From the NCBI RefSeq assembly GCF_900103585.1, contig NZ_FNHV01000003.1, positions 62,001 to 126,000 of the forward strand: a stretch of 64,000 bases of DNA, given 5' to 3'. The stretch is from Streptomyces sp. cf386. GTDB taxonomy: Bacteria; Actinomycetota; Actinomycetes; Streptomycetales; Streptomycetaceae. Positions 8,464-17,893 of the stretch are shown piece by piece (positions within the stretch are counted from its first letter, which is position 1; each line of letters opens with the position of its first letter). Both the position numbers and the translations under genes were made by a program. The notes beneath the pieces were generated by a model, which was not told the DNA's origin, did no database searches, and saw only the letters and a program-made list of their open reading frames with translations.

Positions 8464-10881
8464 CTAGCGCTTGCTCACATCACCCTTCCCGCAGGCGATT
8501 CCGTCCCTGTTCCTGTCCAGCCGCAGCGGGTCGTCCTTGCCGTTGACCTTGAGGCGGCCGTAGTCGTTCTTCTTCAGCCAGTCGCAGCGGGACTTCGTCG
8601 TCGCTTTCACGGTCGGCGGGAAGTCCGTCGGGACGCACACGTTGGCGGAGCCGTAGTGCCGGTCGCAGCCGGAGACGGTCGGGCTGACCTTCTGGGACGT
8701 GCGCTTCTTGCCGGGGCCCGTGACCTTGCCCTTGAGGTTGTCGGCGAAGTCGTGGACGTGGGCCGAGGAGTCGGTGGCGCCGAGGGCCTGGGGGCCCTGG
8801 AGGTGCACCCACTTGGCGACCGACGGGACGCCGTTCGCGTCGACCGCGAAGAGCATGTACCAGCCGGGCGGGGCCAGGTTGGGGTTGCTCGTCACGTTCA
8901 GGTCGACGTTGTTGCCGTCCACCGACAGCGGGAGGTCCAGGAAGCGCTGGTTCGGGTCGGAGGAGTGCGTGACGGCGGCCGGGCGGATCAGTTCGGCCTT
9001 GGCGATGGGCCGGTCGACGGTGATCCGCTGGGTGTCGCCGTACGTCCACTCGGTGTCGATCAGCGAAGTGATCGTCGGGCGCTCGCCCTTGAGGAGATAG
9101 GGCGGGGTGTAGACCGACACGTCGTGGTTCCAGGTGCCGTTGCCCGGGTTGTCGCCCGTCGTCATCACGCGGCCGTCGGGCAGCAGGAACGCGGAGGAGT
9201 GGTAGCCGCGCTCCTCCGGGTCCGCCGCCACCGGGTCGAAGGTGTTGGTCGCCGGGTCGTAGATCGACGACTCGTACACCGGGTCAGCCCGGTTGTGGAG
9301 GGCGCCGCCCGTCTCCAGGACCTTGCCGTCGGGCAGGAGTACGGCGGAGACGTACATCTTGCCCTGGTTGCCGGTCTGCGGGACCTTGCCGCCTCCCACG
9401 TCGACCTGGCCCTGCGGGATCGGGGGCCCGGCGACGTAGGACGGGTTGGGCTGCTTGAGGTCGATGACGTCGGTGAGGCGGTTCGCGTCCGGGTTGGAGT
9501 CGATGTTGCCGCCGCCGATGGTGAGGACCTTCTGGTCCTGGGCCGGGGGCAGCAGCACGCTCGCGGACTGGTCGCGCTGGTCCTTGTTCTGCAGGCCGGG
9601 GATCTGGGTGACCGTGTTGGCGTCGTAGTCGTAGATCGCCGAGCCGGTGCCCGGGATGTTGTTGCCGAAGACGTGGCTGCCGGAGTAGAAGAGGCGGCCG
9701 TCCTGCATGAGGATCATCGACGGGTACAGGCCCCAGTAGGACCAGGTCTGGTTGACCTTCCAGAGCTCCAGCCACTTCTGCTCGGCGTCCGACCACCGCT
9801 CGGCGGTCACCGAACCGGTCGAGTCCTCCTTCAGCCCGCCGAAGGAGATCACGTCACCGTTGCCGAGGACGGTGGCCGACGGGTACCAGTGGCCGTCGTT
9901 CATGTCGTTGGTCTTGCTGTACGTCTCGGTGGCCGGGTCGAAGATGTACGAGTCCTTGTAGCCCTGGTAACCGATCGTGCCGTCGGCCGACGGATAGCCC
10001 TTGTTGCCGCTCATCACGAGCACCCGGCCGTCGTCGAGCTGGACGTGCCCGGCGCAGAACATGTCCTTGGGCGTCGGGATCTGCTTGTACGTGCCGTTCT
10101 GCGGGTCGTAGACCGCGCTGGTGAACGTGCCCGCCTCGAACATCGTCGCGTCGTTGCCGGAGCCCGCGATCAGCAGCACCTTGCCGTTGTGCAGGACGAC
10201 GGAGTGCATGGAGCGCACGGGGTTCTTGGTCGGCAGCACGTCCCAGCGGCCGTTCGCGCACTCCTCGGCCGTCCCCGTACACACAGGGTCCGGGACCGGG
10301 TCGGCGACCTGGTCCATCGTGTAGTCGTCGGTGGTGACGGAGCCGGTGCCGTAGACGGAGACGCCCCAGGCGATCCGGTCGGTACCGGCGGGCACCTCCG
10401 GGGTGCGGACCGTGGCCTCGGTCCAACTGCCCGCCATCTCCAGCGTCTTGAGGTCGGTCCAATACTGCCAGCCCGCCGTGGGGTCGTGCCGGAAGAGGGT
10501 GACCGAGGTGTCGGGGGTGGTCGACTTGTACCAGAGCCCCAGGTCGTACTGCTTGCCCGGCGTGACGACGGGCGCGCACTCGGCGGACTCGGTGATCAGC
10601 GCCTTGCGGTCGCCGTCGACGCGGCGGGTCAGCGACACCTTCATCGCCTTGGAGCCGCTGTGGGCGTCGGCCACCGTCTCGAAGGTGAAGTCGTTGTCGC
10701 CCCAGCCGGACTTCTTCCAGCAGTAGGGCATGTCGTCGGTGCCGGCGGTCTCGAAGCCGGGGTTCTTGATGAGGTTGGCGGCGGAGGCGGACTGGGGCGA
10801 GGTGAGGAGAAGGCCTCCGGTGAGGCCGACGACGGCCAACAGGGCCGTTCTCCGTCCGGATCGCAAGCGGCTGGGTCTCAT
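8464..10881 (-). CDS. Secreted galactose-oxidase-like copper radical oxidase with Excalibur tail
   Basis: 805 residues. A signal peptide (about 1-35, ending SASA) is followed by a carbohydrate-binding-like beta domain (NLIKNPGFETAG, about 36-190), a Kelch propeller (about 205-590), the DUF1929 C-terminal domain (about 600-700) and an Excalibur calcium-binding motif (LDRNRDGIAC near 790). The copper-radical site of galactose oxidase/GlxA can be placed residue by residue: Cys276 (MFCAGH) and Tyr333 (HWYPSA) for the Cys-Tyr cofactor, Tyr560-His561 (RGYHSS) and His639 (VTHSSDPNQR) as copper ligands. It should oxidise an alcohol or aldehyde to product plus H2O2 outside the cell, as GlxA does with the CslA glycan. 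It is the last gene of a four-gene operon, overlapping the upstream gene by four bases. Confidence 0.88.
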   Translation of the reverse strand: MRPSRLRSGRRTALLAVVGLTGGLLLTSPQSASAANLIKNPGFETAGTDDMPYCWKKSGWGDNDFTFETVADAHSGSKAMKVSLTRRVDGDRKALITESAECAPVVTPGKQYDLGLWYKSTTPDTSVTLFRHDPTAGWQYWTDLKTLEMAGSWTEATVRTPEVPAGTDRIAWGVSVYGTGSVTTDDYTMDQVADPVPDPVCTGTAEECANGRWDVLPTKNPVRSMHSVVLHNGKVLLIAGSGNDATMFEAGTFTSAVYDPQNGTYKQIPTPKDMFCAGHVQLDDGRVLVMSGNKGYPSADGTIGYQGYKDSYIFDPATETYSKTNDMNDGHWYPSATVLGNGDVISFGGLKEDSTGSVTAERWSDAEQKWLELWKVNQTWSYWGLYPSMILMQDGRLFYSGSHVFGNNIPGTGSAIYDYDANTVTQIPGLQNKDQRDQSASVLLPPAQDQKVLTIGGGNIDSNPDANRLTDVIDLKQPNPSYVAGPPIPQGQVDVGGGKVPQTGNQGKMYVSAVLLPDGKVLETGGALHNRADPVYESSIYDPATNTFDPVAADPEERGYHSSAFLLPDGRVMTTGDNPGNGTWNHDVSVYTPPYLLKGERPTITSLIDTEWTYGDTQRITVDRPIAKAELIRPAAVTHSSDPNQRFLDLPLSVDGNNVDLNVTSNPNLAPPGWYMLFAVDANGVPSVAKWVHLQGPQALGATDSSAHVHDFADNLKGKVTGPGKKRTSQKVSPTVSGCDRHYGSANVCVPTDFPPTVKATTKSRCDWLKKNDYGRLKVNGKDDPLRLDRNRDGIACGKGDVSKR

Positions 10882-12092
10882 GCAGTACTCCTTGCGGTGC
10901 GGCTCCCGCGCCCGGCTTCCTTCCGGCCCTTCCGGTCCCGGCGCGGCAGATAGACCAGCGCTTCGGTACCGCCGAAGCGCAGGACGAAGGTGATGACCAG
11001 GGCCAGTGCCGTGGCGGGCAGCACGGCCAGCCCGAACTGCCCGACGAGCAGCGCGATCAGCGGGATGCGCAGCACCAGGTCGGCGTTGGCGAGCAGCGCG
11101 AACCGTACGGTGCGGTCGGCCCAGTGGCGGTGCTGCCGCCGGTCGCGGAACAGCAGCTTCTCGATGAGCAGGAAGTTCCAGGCCACGCCGAACTGGTTGG
11201 CGACGATCTCCGCGGGGAGGTAGTGCAGCCCCGCCTCGGTCATCGCCCACAGCGCGGCCAGGTTCGGCACGAAGCCGGTCAGGCCGATCAGCCCGAACAC
11301 CACCATCCGGGCCAGCGGGTCGGCCGTACGCAGCCCGGCGAGGTGCCGCAGGAAGCGCCGGCCCTCCGCCGCCGTGGACTTGGACTCCCCCGCGAACCGC
11401 TCCTGGAACACGAACGGCACCTCGGTGACCTGGCGCGGGCGGCTCCGTACGGCCAGCTCCAGCAGGATCTTGTAGCCGAGCGGCTTCAGCGCCTCCGCCG
11501 TGATGTCGCTGCGCCGGATGGCGAAGAAGCCGCTCATCGGGTCGCTGATGCCGTGCAGCCGGCGCGGGAAGAGGGACTTGGTCAGCCAGGTCGCCGCCCG
11601 CGACACGGCCACCCGGTAGCTGCCCGCGAGCCCGGCCCGGCTGCCGCCCTTGATGTACCGGGAGGCGACGACGAGCCCGGCGTTCGCGCGCTCGCCGGTG
11701 GCGACCAGATCCGGGACCAGGGACGGCGGATGCTGGCAGTCGCCGTCCATGACGACGATCCAGTCCGACCCGGCCGCCTTCATCCCCTCGACGACCGCAC
11801 CGCCGAGCCCGCCGACGGGGTCGTCCCGGTGGATGACGGTGACGGGGAACGGGCAGTCCTGCGCCGCCTCCTCGATGACCTGCGGAGTGTCGTCGGTGGA
11901 GTCGTCCACGAAGACGACCTCGCAGGGCAGCCGGGACGGCACCGACTCGGTGATCTGGTGCAGCAACTGCCGTACGTTCGCCGACTCGTTGAAGGTCGGG
12001 ACGACGATGGTGACGGCGCCCGGCTCGGGCACCTCCACGGCCTCCATCGACGCATCGCCCAGCTCCTCGGGGGCGGTGTACTCCTGGCTCAT
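10878..12092 (-). CDS. GT2 glycosyltransferase fused to a GtrA-like membrane domain
   Basis: 404 residues. Residues about 25-255 form a GT-A fold polyprenyl-phosphate sugar transferase: VTIVVPTFNESANV, VVFVDDSTDDT and VVMDGDCQHPP supply the nucleotide-sugar and metal Asp residues. Residues about 265-390 are a GtrA-like domain of four membrane segments (MVVFGLIGLTGFVPNLAALW). Such proteins typically make polyprenyl-phosphate-hexose at the inner face and help flip it, providing the lipid donor for a GT39-type enzyme, which is encoded just upstream. Both ends overlap neighbours by ATGA (12089-12092 and 10878-10881). Confidence 0.9.
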   Translation of the reverse strand: MSQEYTAPEELGDASMEAVEVPEPGAVTIVVPTFNESANVRQLLHQITESVPSRLPCEVVFVDDSTDDTPQVIEEAAQDCPFPVTVIHRDDPVGGLGGAVVEGMKAAGSDWIVVMDGDCQHPPSLVPDLVATGERANAGLVVASRYIKGGSRAGLAGSYRVAVSRAATWLTKSLFPRRLHGISDPMSGFFAIRRSDITAEALKPLGYKILLELAVRSRPRQVTEVPFVFQERFAGESKSTAAEGRRFLRHLAGLRTADPLARMVVFGLIGLTGFVPNLAALWAMTEAGLHYLPAEIVANQFGVAWNFLLIEKLLFRDRRQHRHWADRTVRFALLANADLVLRIPLIALLVGQFGLAVLPATALALVITFVLRFGGTEALVYLPRRDRKGRKEAGRGSRTARSTA

Positions 12093-13738
12093 CGAAGGCC
12101 TCCGGAGGCTGTCTGGATCTGGCGGATCTCGACGCGGTCCTCGCCGCTGCCGAAGACCGCGACGGGCGTCGAGTGCTCGATGGCCGCCTTGACGTTGGGC
12201 AGGTCGACCGCGTCGCGGCGCACCGTCGGCGAGGCGACGACGTAGTCGAGGTCCTTCCAGCCGCGCGGCATCGTCTTCGTCACGGCCGGGTCGAGGTCGG
12301 CCTTGTAGAACCAGATGACGCCGAGCCCCGGCTTGTACCCGGCGTGCACCAGGTCCAGCCACAGCGCGTCGTCGACGAGGACGCGGGTGTCCTTCGGGTC
12401 CTCCACCTCGGTGGACAGCCACTTCGAGGCGGCCTGGTAGGGCGCGTTGGCGTCGGCGGTGACGGCGGTGCGGCCGCCGTCGTACCAGCGGGGTACGACA
12501 TAGGCGCCGGCGGAGATCGCGAGCACGGCCGCGAGGGCGTACCGCCCGCCGGTGACGTACCGGTGCTCGGCCTCGGACCGCCACCGCCGCAGCACGGCGT
12601 GGGCGACGGAGGCCGTTCCGCCGGCGAGGACCAGGGCGAGGAACGGCAGCGCCTGGATGACGTACATGGCGGGCAGGTAGCCGCTGGGGCGCATGGCCAC
12701 CAGGGCGAGGATCACCACCGCGAACGAGGGTCCGGCGAAGGCGCGGGCGGTGACCGACCAGCGCCAGGTGACCAGGAGCAGCAGCGCGCCCGCGAGGCCG
12801 CCGACGATGAGGACGCGGTCGTAGTAGAGCCACGACTGGAGCACACCGTGGGAGCCGGACCCCTGGTCGAGGATGAAGCCCGAACCGGGCCTGGTCATCT
12901 GGTACTTGATGCCGTCCCACAGCGAGACGTGCCCGCCGCCGGGCAGCAGCTCGCCCTTCAGCAGGGCGAACAGGGGATACGACAGACCGATCAGGGCGCA
13001 GGCGGTGACGGCGCCGGTCAGGGCGAACTTGCGGGTGTCGCGGTGGCTGTGCCGCCACATGGTGACGAAGACCGCGGGGAGGACGAAGAGCATCGTCTCC
13101 TTGGTCAGCACGGCTGTGGCGGCGGCCATCCCGGCGCCGAAGTGGTGCCAGAGGTGGCGGCTCGGCGAGGCGGCGAGGGCGAAGGCGAGGAGCGTCCACA
13201 TCACCGCGAGGTTGTCGAGGAAGATCTCCCGCTGGAGGACGACCGACAGCGGGGACAGCCCGAACAGGACCATGCCGAGCCCGGCCGCCCAGCGCGGCAG
13301 GGAAAGCCGCCGACCGAGGACGTACACCAGGACCGCGCTGACCGCGCTGACGACCAGCATCGCGGCGCGCATGGAGCCGACGGTCATCGACTCGGGGCTG
13401 AGCGCGGCCGGTATCCAGGTCAGCAGGGCTATCTGGATCCAGCCCAGCGGCGGGTGGTCGTACCAGTAGGTGTAGTGGGCGAGGCCCCGGCCCTCCTGAA
13501 CGGCCCAGGCCTGGGCGAGGTAGGTGCCCTCGTCGTCGCTGAGGGTGGGGTAGTCGGAGATGTTCCAGCCCTGCACGACGAGGATCGCCACCAGGAGCGC
13601 ACCGCACAGGAGCAGGTCGGGGCGGGAGGACCGGAGACGGCTCGACGGGTCTGTTCGACCGGTCGAACGCGTTTCAGGGACAGGCTGTCTCTGCGCGGGG
13701 ACCTTCGGAGTGGTCACCGCGGGAAGGGTGGAGGTCAC
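12089..13738 (-). CDS. GT39/ArnT-like membrane glycosyltransferase
   Basis: 549 residues. After about 45 cytoplasmic residues come some 10-12 membrane segments and a C-terminal extracytoplasmic domain. The first external loop carries the acidic catalytic signature of PMT/ArnT-type GT-C enzymes (YPTLSDDEGTYLAQAW, about 66-81), followed by YWYDHPPLGW. These enzymes use polyprenyl-phosphate sugars to glycosylate protein or glycan outside the membrane. The donor is likely made by the GT2-GtrA protein encoded next. Four-base overlaps with both neighbours argue for one transcript and coupled translation. The acceptor is unknown; the surface glycan made by the upstream GT2 is one option. Confidence 0.88.
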   Translation of the reverse strand: MTSTLPAVTTPKVPAQRQPVPETRSTGRTDPSSRLRSSRPDLLLCGALLVAILVVQGWNISDYPTLSDDEGTYLAQAWAVQEGRGLAHYTYWYDHPPLGWIQIALLTWIPAALSPESMTVGSMRAAMLVVSAVSAVLVYVLGRRLSLPRWAAGLGMVLFGLSPLSVVLQREIFLDNLAVMWTLLAFALAASPSRHLWHHFGAGMAAATAVLTKETMLFVLPAVFVTMWRHSHRDTRKFALTGAVTACALIGLSYPLFALLKGELLPGGGHVSLWDGIKYQMTRPGSGFILDQGSGSHGVLQSWLYYDRVLIVGGLAGALLLLVTWRWSVTARAFAGPSFAVVILALVAMRPSGYLPAMYVIQALPFLALVLAGGTASVAHAVLRRWRSEAEHRYVTGGRYALAAVLAISAGAYVVPRWYDGGRTAVTADANAPYQAASKWLSTEVEDPKDTRVLVDDALWLDLVHAGYKPGLGVIWFYKADLDPAVTKTMPRGWKDLDYVVASPTVRRDAVDLPNVKAAIEHSTPVAVFGSGEDRVEIRQIQTASGGLR

Positions 13739-15081
13739 GCAGGGACGTCCTCTCGGAGGTCGCGGGTCACGTCGAAAAAAAAGTGCGCGCCGACGTGGCT
13801 GGTCAACTCCCAGTCGTTCTGGCCGCGCTGCTCACGCCATACGGCGCGGACGGCGGCTCCGGCGAGGAGTACCTGGTAGAAGGGGCCGCCCACGACGAGC
13901 TTCACGTAGTGCGCGAAGCGCACGCGAAGCCCGTACTGCTTGCCGAAGTCGTGCAGTCCGACGACCTCGAAGACGAAGGTGACGAGCGCGGTGACGGCCG
14001 GCAGGAAGGTGATGAAGGCGACGCTCACGGGCACGTCGAGGAAGACCGCGATCGCGATGTTGAGCGGGATGATGAGCCCGGTGAAGGCCTGCATGAACGG
14101 CGTCATGAGGGTGTACCGGGCGAGCAACCGCTGCCCGAAGGTGGGCAGTTGCCGCCAGTCCTTCTTCCGGTAGACCTGAAGGAAGCCCTGGTTCCAGCGG
14201 GTGCGCTGCTTGAGCAGCGACATGAGGCTGCCGGGCGTCTCCTCCTTGGTCACCATGTCGGAGTCGTAGGCGACGACGACCTTCTTGCCGACGCTGGAGA
14301 GCCGGACCCCCAGGTCGCAGTCCTCGGCGAGGCAGTTGGGATCCCAGCCGTCGGCTTCCCTGAGCACGTCGGTGCGTACGAAGACGGTGTTCCCGCCGAG
14401 CGGGATGAACCCCTTCTGCGCGTGCAGATGCAGCCTCGACCGGAACCAGAAGAAGTACTCCAGGCAGTTGCGCAGGCTGTACCAGCTGGAGTGGAAGTTG
14501 ATGAGCTGGACCCCGCCCTGGACCACGTCCGCGCCGGTCGTGCGGAACGCGTGGTCGACATGGGCGAGCAGCTCCGGATGGACCTGGTCCTCGGCGTCGA
14601 AGACCCCGACGACATCGCCGCGGCAGTGCGGCAGCGCCGTGTTCATGGCCTTCGGCTTGTTCTTCTTCTCGTGGGTGTCGACGACGACGCGGACGCGCGG
14701 GTCGCGTGCCGCGGCCTTCTCGGCCACCTCCGTGGTCTCCGGGTCGTCGTGCCCGACGATGACGATGATCTCGAAGTCGGTGTGTGTGGACTCCAGCAGC
14801 CGCTGGATGGTGTGGTCCAGCACGGCTTGTTCGTGCCGGGCCGGCAACAGCAGCGAGAACGACACGTGCTCGCCGCCGTCCGGTCTGCTGAACCGGGTGG
14901 AGGCGAGCACTTCGGGCGTACGCCACGCGTGCATCTGCCACCACAAGGTGAAAGCCGCCATCCAGAACAAGGCCAGCGAGACGACGGCTATGAAGACAGA
15001 CGTCAGCAACAGATCCCCCCAGATCCCCAATGCCCCCTGCCGCGACAGTGAGCTACATCTGTCGCGGAACTGTGTAGACAT
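13735..15081 (-). CDS. Processive GT2 glycosyltransferase, cellulose-synthase-like
   Basis: 448 residues. An N-terminal membrane segment (LLLTSVFIAVVSLALFWMAA) precedes the GT2 domain: FSLLLPARHEQ, then FDAEDQVHPEL (DxD site), LAEDCDLGVRL (catalytic TED equivalent) and KQRTRWNQG (the QxxRW motif of processive synthases). Three or four C-terminal membrane segments form the export channel. It has no PilZ domain, as in actinobacterial CslA, and is shorter than true cellulose synthases (about 650 residues or more). It is the first gene of the operon that ends with the copper radical oxidase, a pairing that resembles cslA-glxA. Its product is probably a beta-linked surface polysaccharide; the sugar cannot be told. 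Confidence 0.88.
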   Translation of the reverse strand: MSTQFRDRCSSLSRQGALGIWGDLLLTSVFIAVVSLALFWMAAFTLWWQMHAWRTPEVLASTRFSRPDGGEHVSFSLLLPARHEQAVLDHTIQRLLESTHTDFEIIVIVGHDDPETTEVAEKAAARDPRVRVVVDTHEKKNKPKAMNTALPHCRGDVVGVFDAEDQVHPELLAHVDHAFRTTGADVVQGGVQLINFHSSWYSLRNCLEYFFWFRSRLHLHAQKGFIPLGGNTVFVRTDVLREADGWDPNCLAEDCDLGVRLSSVGKKVVVAYDSDMVTKEETPGSLMSLLKQRTRWNQGFLQVYRKKDWRQLPTFGQRLLARYTLMTPFMQAFTGLIIPLNIAIAVFLDVPVSVAFITFLPAVTALVTFVFEVVGLHDFGKQYGLRVRFAHYVKLVVGGPFYQVLLAGAAVRAVWREQRGQNDWELTSHVGAHFFFDVTRDLREDVPA

Positions 15082-15200
15082 TAAGGGCGATCTGTGAAGT
15101 CCGCAGGCCGTTTCAGTGAAGAGCGCGTTTCATCACAACGATCCCCGAGAGTGAACAATTCGAACACAGCATGCGTAAGTGCCCCGCGCCCGCCGTCGTT

Positions 15201-17234
15201 TCAGCTGCTCAGCGCGGTTTTCAACCGGCTCGGATCGGTGGTCGGGGCATCGCAGGTGAAGTTACGGCAGACATAGGCAGCGGGTTCCCCCTGCTGCAAC
15301 GGCCGGTCGGCGAGGAGCGGAAACTCGTCACTCTCCGGAGTTCCCACGGCCACGACTGCGCCCGGGGCGGTGCCCAGAAGTGCCGTACGGTGCAGGGCCC
15401 TTGTGCCCTCGTCGGCCAGGGACGGACCGACCACCGCGACCTCACGCGGCCCGTCGAGGTTGGCCTCGGCGACGGCCAGACCCCAGCCGATGAAGCGGGG
15501 GACGCGCGGGCCGAGGGCCTTCACCACGCCCAACGCCCGCTCGGCGGCGGTGCGGTGGGGCTCGGCGCCGGTCTGCGCGGCATAGCTCAGCAGGGCGCCG
15601 GCCGCCGCGGTCCAGCCGGACGGGGCGGCGTTGTCCGTGGGGTCCTGCGGGCGGCGGATCAGCTGCTCGGCGTCGGCGGCGGTGTCGTAGAGGGCGCCGG
15701 ACTCCGCGTCGGTGAAGCGGGCGAGGACGTGGTCGAGCAGGAACCCGGCGAACTCCAGCCAGACGCCCTCGCCGGTGACGGAGGCCAGCGCGAGGAAGCC
15801 CTCGGCGACGTCGGCGTAGTCCTCCAGCACACCCGCGTTCGCGCCGACCTGGCCGTCCTTGCTGGTGCGGGCGAGACGGGCGTGGTCGTCGAGGTGCAGC
15901 CGCACGAGGAGGTCGGCGGCGCCGAGGGCGGCGTCCACGAGGTCGGGGCGGTCGAAGAAGGCGCCGGTCTCGGCGAGGGCGGCGATGGCGAGGCCGTTCC
16001 AGGCGGCGACGATCTTGTCGTCGCGCCCGGGGGCGGGGCGCGTGTCACGCTGCCGGAGGAGCCGTTCGCGGATCGACGAGATTTTCTCGGCGTCGAACAG
16101 CCCGTCCTGCTGCGGAAGTTGCAGAACCGAGGAACCGTGCTCGAACGTGCCCTCCTCCGTCACACCGAAGTAGCGGGCGGCGAGCTCGGCGTCGTCGTCG
16201 CCGAGCACCTCGCGCAGCTGCTGCGGGGTCCAGGCGTAGTAAGCGCCCTCGACGTGCTTGCCGGTCCCGTCGTCGCTGTCGGCGTCGAGCGCGGAGGCGA
16301 ACCCGCCCTCGTTGGTGCGCAGTTCGCGCACCATGAAGTCGGCGGTCTCCAGCGCGACCCGGCGAGCGAGCTCGGAGCCCGTGGCGCGCCAGAGGTGGGC
16401 GTAGACACGACACAGCAGGGCGTTGTCGTACAACATCTTCTCGAAGTGCGGCACGACCCAGTCACGGTCGACGGAGTAGCGCGCGAATCCGCCACCCAGC
16501 TGGTCGTAGATGCCGCCCCGGGCCATCCGCTCACAGGTGTCCTGCGCCATCTCCAGCGCACCCTCGGAGCCGGTCCGCACATGGTGGCGCAGCAGGAACT
16601 CGATCACCATGGACGGCGGGAACTTGGGCGCCCCTCCGAACCCGCCGCGCTGCGGGTCGTACTCCCGGGTGAGCCCGAGCAGCGCCTGCGCCAGCTCCGG
16701 CGCGCCGGGTGCCTCGGGGCCGCCGTAGGAGATCTCCCGCCCCGCGAGGTCCCGCACGATCTTCCCCGCGACCTCGGCGACCTCGTCCCGCCGGTCGGCC
16801 CACGCACTGCGCACACCCTCCAGCACCTCCCGGAAGGACGGCATGCCGGAGCGGGGGGCGGGCGGGAAGTAGGTGCCGAAGTAGAAGGGCTCGGCGTCCG
16901 GGGTGAGAAACACGGTCATGGGCCAGCCGCCCTGGCCGGTGGCCGCCTGGACGGCCTCCATGTAGACGGCGTCCACGTCGGGGCGTTCCTCGCGGTCGAC
17001 CTTGACGCTGACGAAGTGGGCGTTGAGGTAGTCGGCGGTCTGCTGGTCCTCGAAGGATTCGTGGGCCATGACGTGACACCAGTGACAACTGCTGTAACCG
17101 ACACTGAGCAGGACCGGTTTGCCGCTCTTACGGGCCTCCTCGAAGGCCTCGGCCGACCACGGCCACCAGTCGACGGGGTTGTCCGCGTGCTGGAGCAGGT
17201 AGGGGGACGTCTCGTGAGCCAGTCGATTCGGCAT
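15201..17234 (-). CDS. DUF255 thioredoxin-domain protein (YyaL/SSP411 family)
   Basis: About 677 residues, the usual family length. The N-terminal thioredoxin-like DUF255 domain carries [15 protein letters not shown] with a CxxC pair at Cys50 and Cys53. The C-terminal two thirds have the alpha/alpha-barrel pattern of N-acylglucosamine 2-epimerase/cellobiose epimerase relatives ([30 protein letters not shown]). Its reaction is not established in bacteria; a redox or chaperone-linked role is guessed from the fold. The ATG at 17234 ([16 protein letters not shown]) is chosen because conserved sequence begins there; an ATG at 17243 is possible. It stands alone, with a divergent gene beginning 72 bp away. 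Confidence 0.9.
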   Translation of the reverse strand: MPNRLAHETSPYLLQHADNPVDWWPWSAEAFEEARKSGKPVLLSVGYSSCHWCHVMAHESFEDQQTADYLNAHFVSVKVDREERPDVDAVYMEAVQAATGQGGWPMTVFLTPDAEPFYFGTYFPPAPRSGMPSFREVLEGVRSAWADRRDEVAEVAGKIVRDLAGREISYGGPEAPGAPELAQALLGLTREYDPQRGGFGGAPKFPPSMVIEFLLRHHVRTGSEGALEMAQDTCERMARGGIYDQLGGGFARYSVDRDWVVPHFEKMLYDNALLCRVYAHLWRATGSELARRVALETADFMVRELRTNEGGFASALDADSDDGTGKHVEGAYYAWTPQQLREVLGDDDAELAARYFGVTEEGTFEHGSSVLQLPQQDGLFDAEKISSIRERLLRQRDTRPAPGRDDKIVAAWNGLAIAALAETGAFFDRPDLVDAALGAADLLVRLHLDDHARLARTSKDGQVGANAGVLEDYADVAEGFLALASVTGEGVWLEFAGFLLDHVLARFTDAESGALYDTAADAEQLIRRPQDPTDNAAPSGWTAAAGALLSYAAQTGAEPHRTAAERALGVVKALGPRVPRFIGWGLAVAEANLDGPREVAVVGPSLADEGTRALHRTALLGTAPGAVVAVGTPESDEFPLLADRPLQQGEPAAYVCRNFTCDAPTTDPSRLKTALSS

Positions 17235-17305
17235 GGGGTCCATCCTGCCGCAGTACCCGGGATACGCCGGACAGCACATGGGTCGGTGCGCTAACGTCCT
17301 GATGC

Positions 17306-17782
17306 ATGAATATGTCGGCGGACGCATACTCAGCCATATTCGCGGGATTCGGCTGTCTGGTCTCGGCCCTGGCCATCCTCCACCTGGCCCGGCAGACCAG
17401 ATCCCTGGCCGAACAGACCAAGGTGGGCCACGACCAGGCGGCCCTCGCGACGAACCACACCATCCTGTCGTCCTTACGGGAACTCAACTGCCAGCTGGCG
17501 CAGCGGGAGTTGCTCGGGTTCTTCTACGACGGCGTGGACTGCCCTCCGGAGCACGCCCGGCACCGCGAGGTGACCGTCATGGCCGACACGCTGGCCGACA
17601 TCCTGTGCTCGGGGCTGCACGCCCACGAGACCATGGCGGCCACCGAGAGCCTGGGGCCGTGGCGCGCGTACTGCCTCGACATGCTGCGGCGCAGCCCCGT
17701 TCTGCGGTCGCGCGTGAGCGCCGACGGGGTGTTCTGGCCGCATCTGGACCGGCTCCGGCAGCGGGCCGACGGCTCCGTCTGA
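17306..17782 (+). CDS. Small membrane-anchored protein of unknown function, with a TTA codon
   Basis: 158 residues. One N-terminal membrane segment ([20 protein letters not shown], about 8-27) is followed by a short helical linker ([20 protein letters not shown]) and a soluble helical domain ending in [15 protein letters not shown]. It resembles the short DUF6082-type actinobacterial proteins, but I cannot give a function. Codon 57 is TTA (17474-17476), the leucine codon read only by the bldA tRNA in Streptomyces, so expression probably awaits development or antibiotic production. I noticed no other in-frame TTA when scanning the genes of this window. The next gene, a STAND ATPase, starts 112 bp downstream on the same strand. 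Confidence 0.75.
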   Translation: MNMSADAYSAIFAGFGCLVSALAILHLARQTRSLAEQTKVGHDQAALATNHTILSSLRELNCQLAQRELLGFFYDGVDCPPEHARHREVTVMADTLADILCSGLHAHETMAATESLGPWRAYCLDMLRRSPVLRSRVSADGVFWPHLDRLRQRADGSV

Positions 17783-17893
17783 TCGCCCGCGCGTCCCCGC
17801 CCGGCCTCGGGACCGCCTCGGCCCTCTCCCCACAACGCCCCGTCCGCCGCACACTTGACCAAGAACGCCGTTGCCGCCGGAGGGGGACCTGAC

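Noticed and set aside
8464..15081. Polysaccharide biosynthesis locus of Wzx/Wzy type
   Set aside because: No flippase, polymerase or initiating sugar-phosphate transferase; the enzymes fit a synthase-dependent glycan with lipid-linked decoration instead.
15171..17294. 707-codon open frame opposite the DUF255 gene
   Set aside because: Antisense shadow of a gene with a CxxC motif and full family length.
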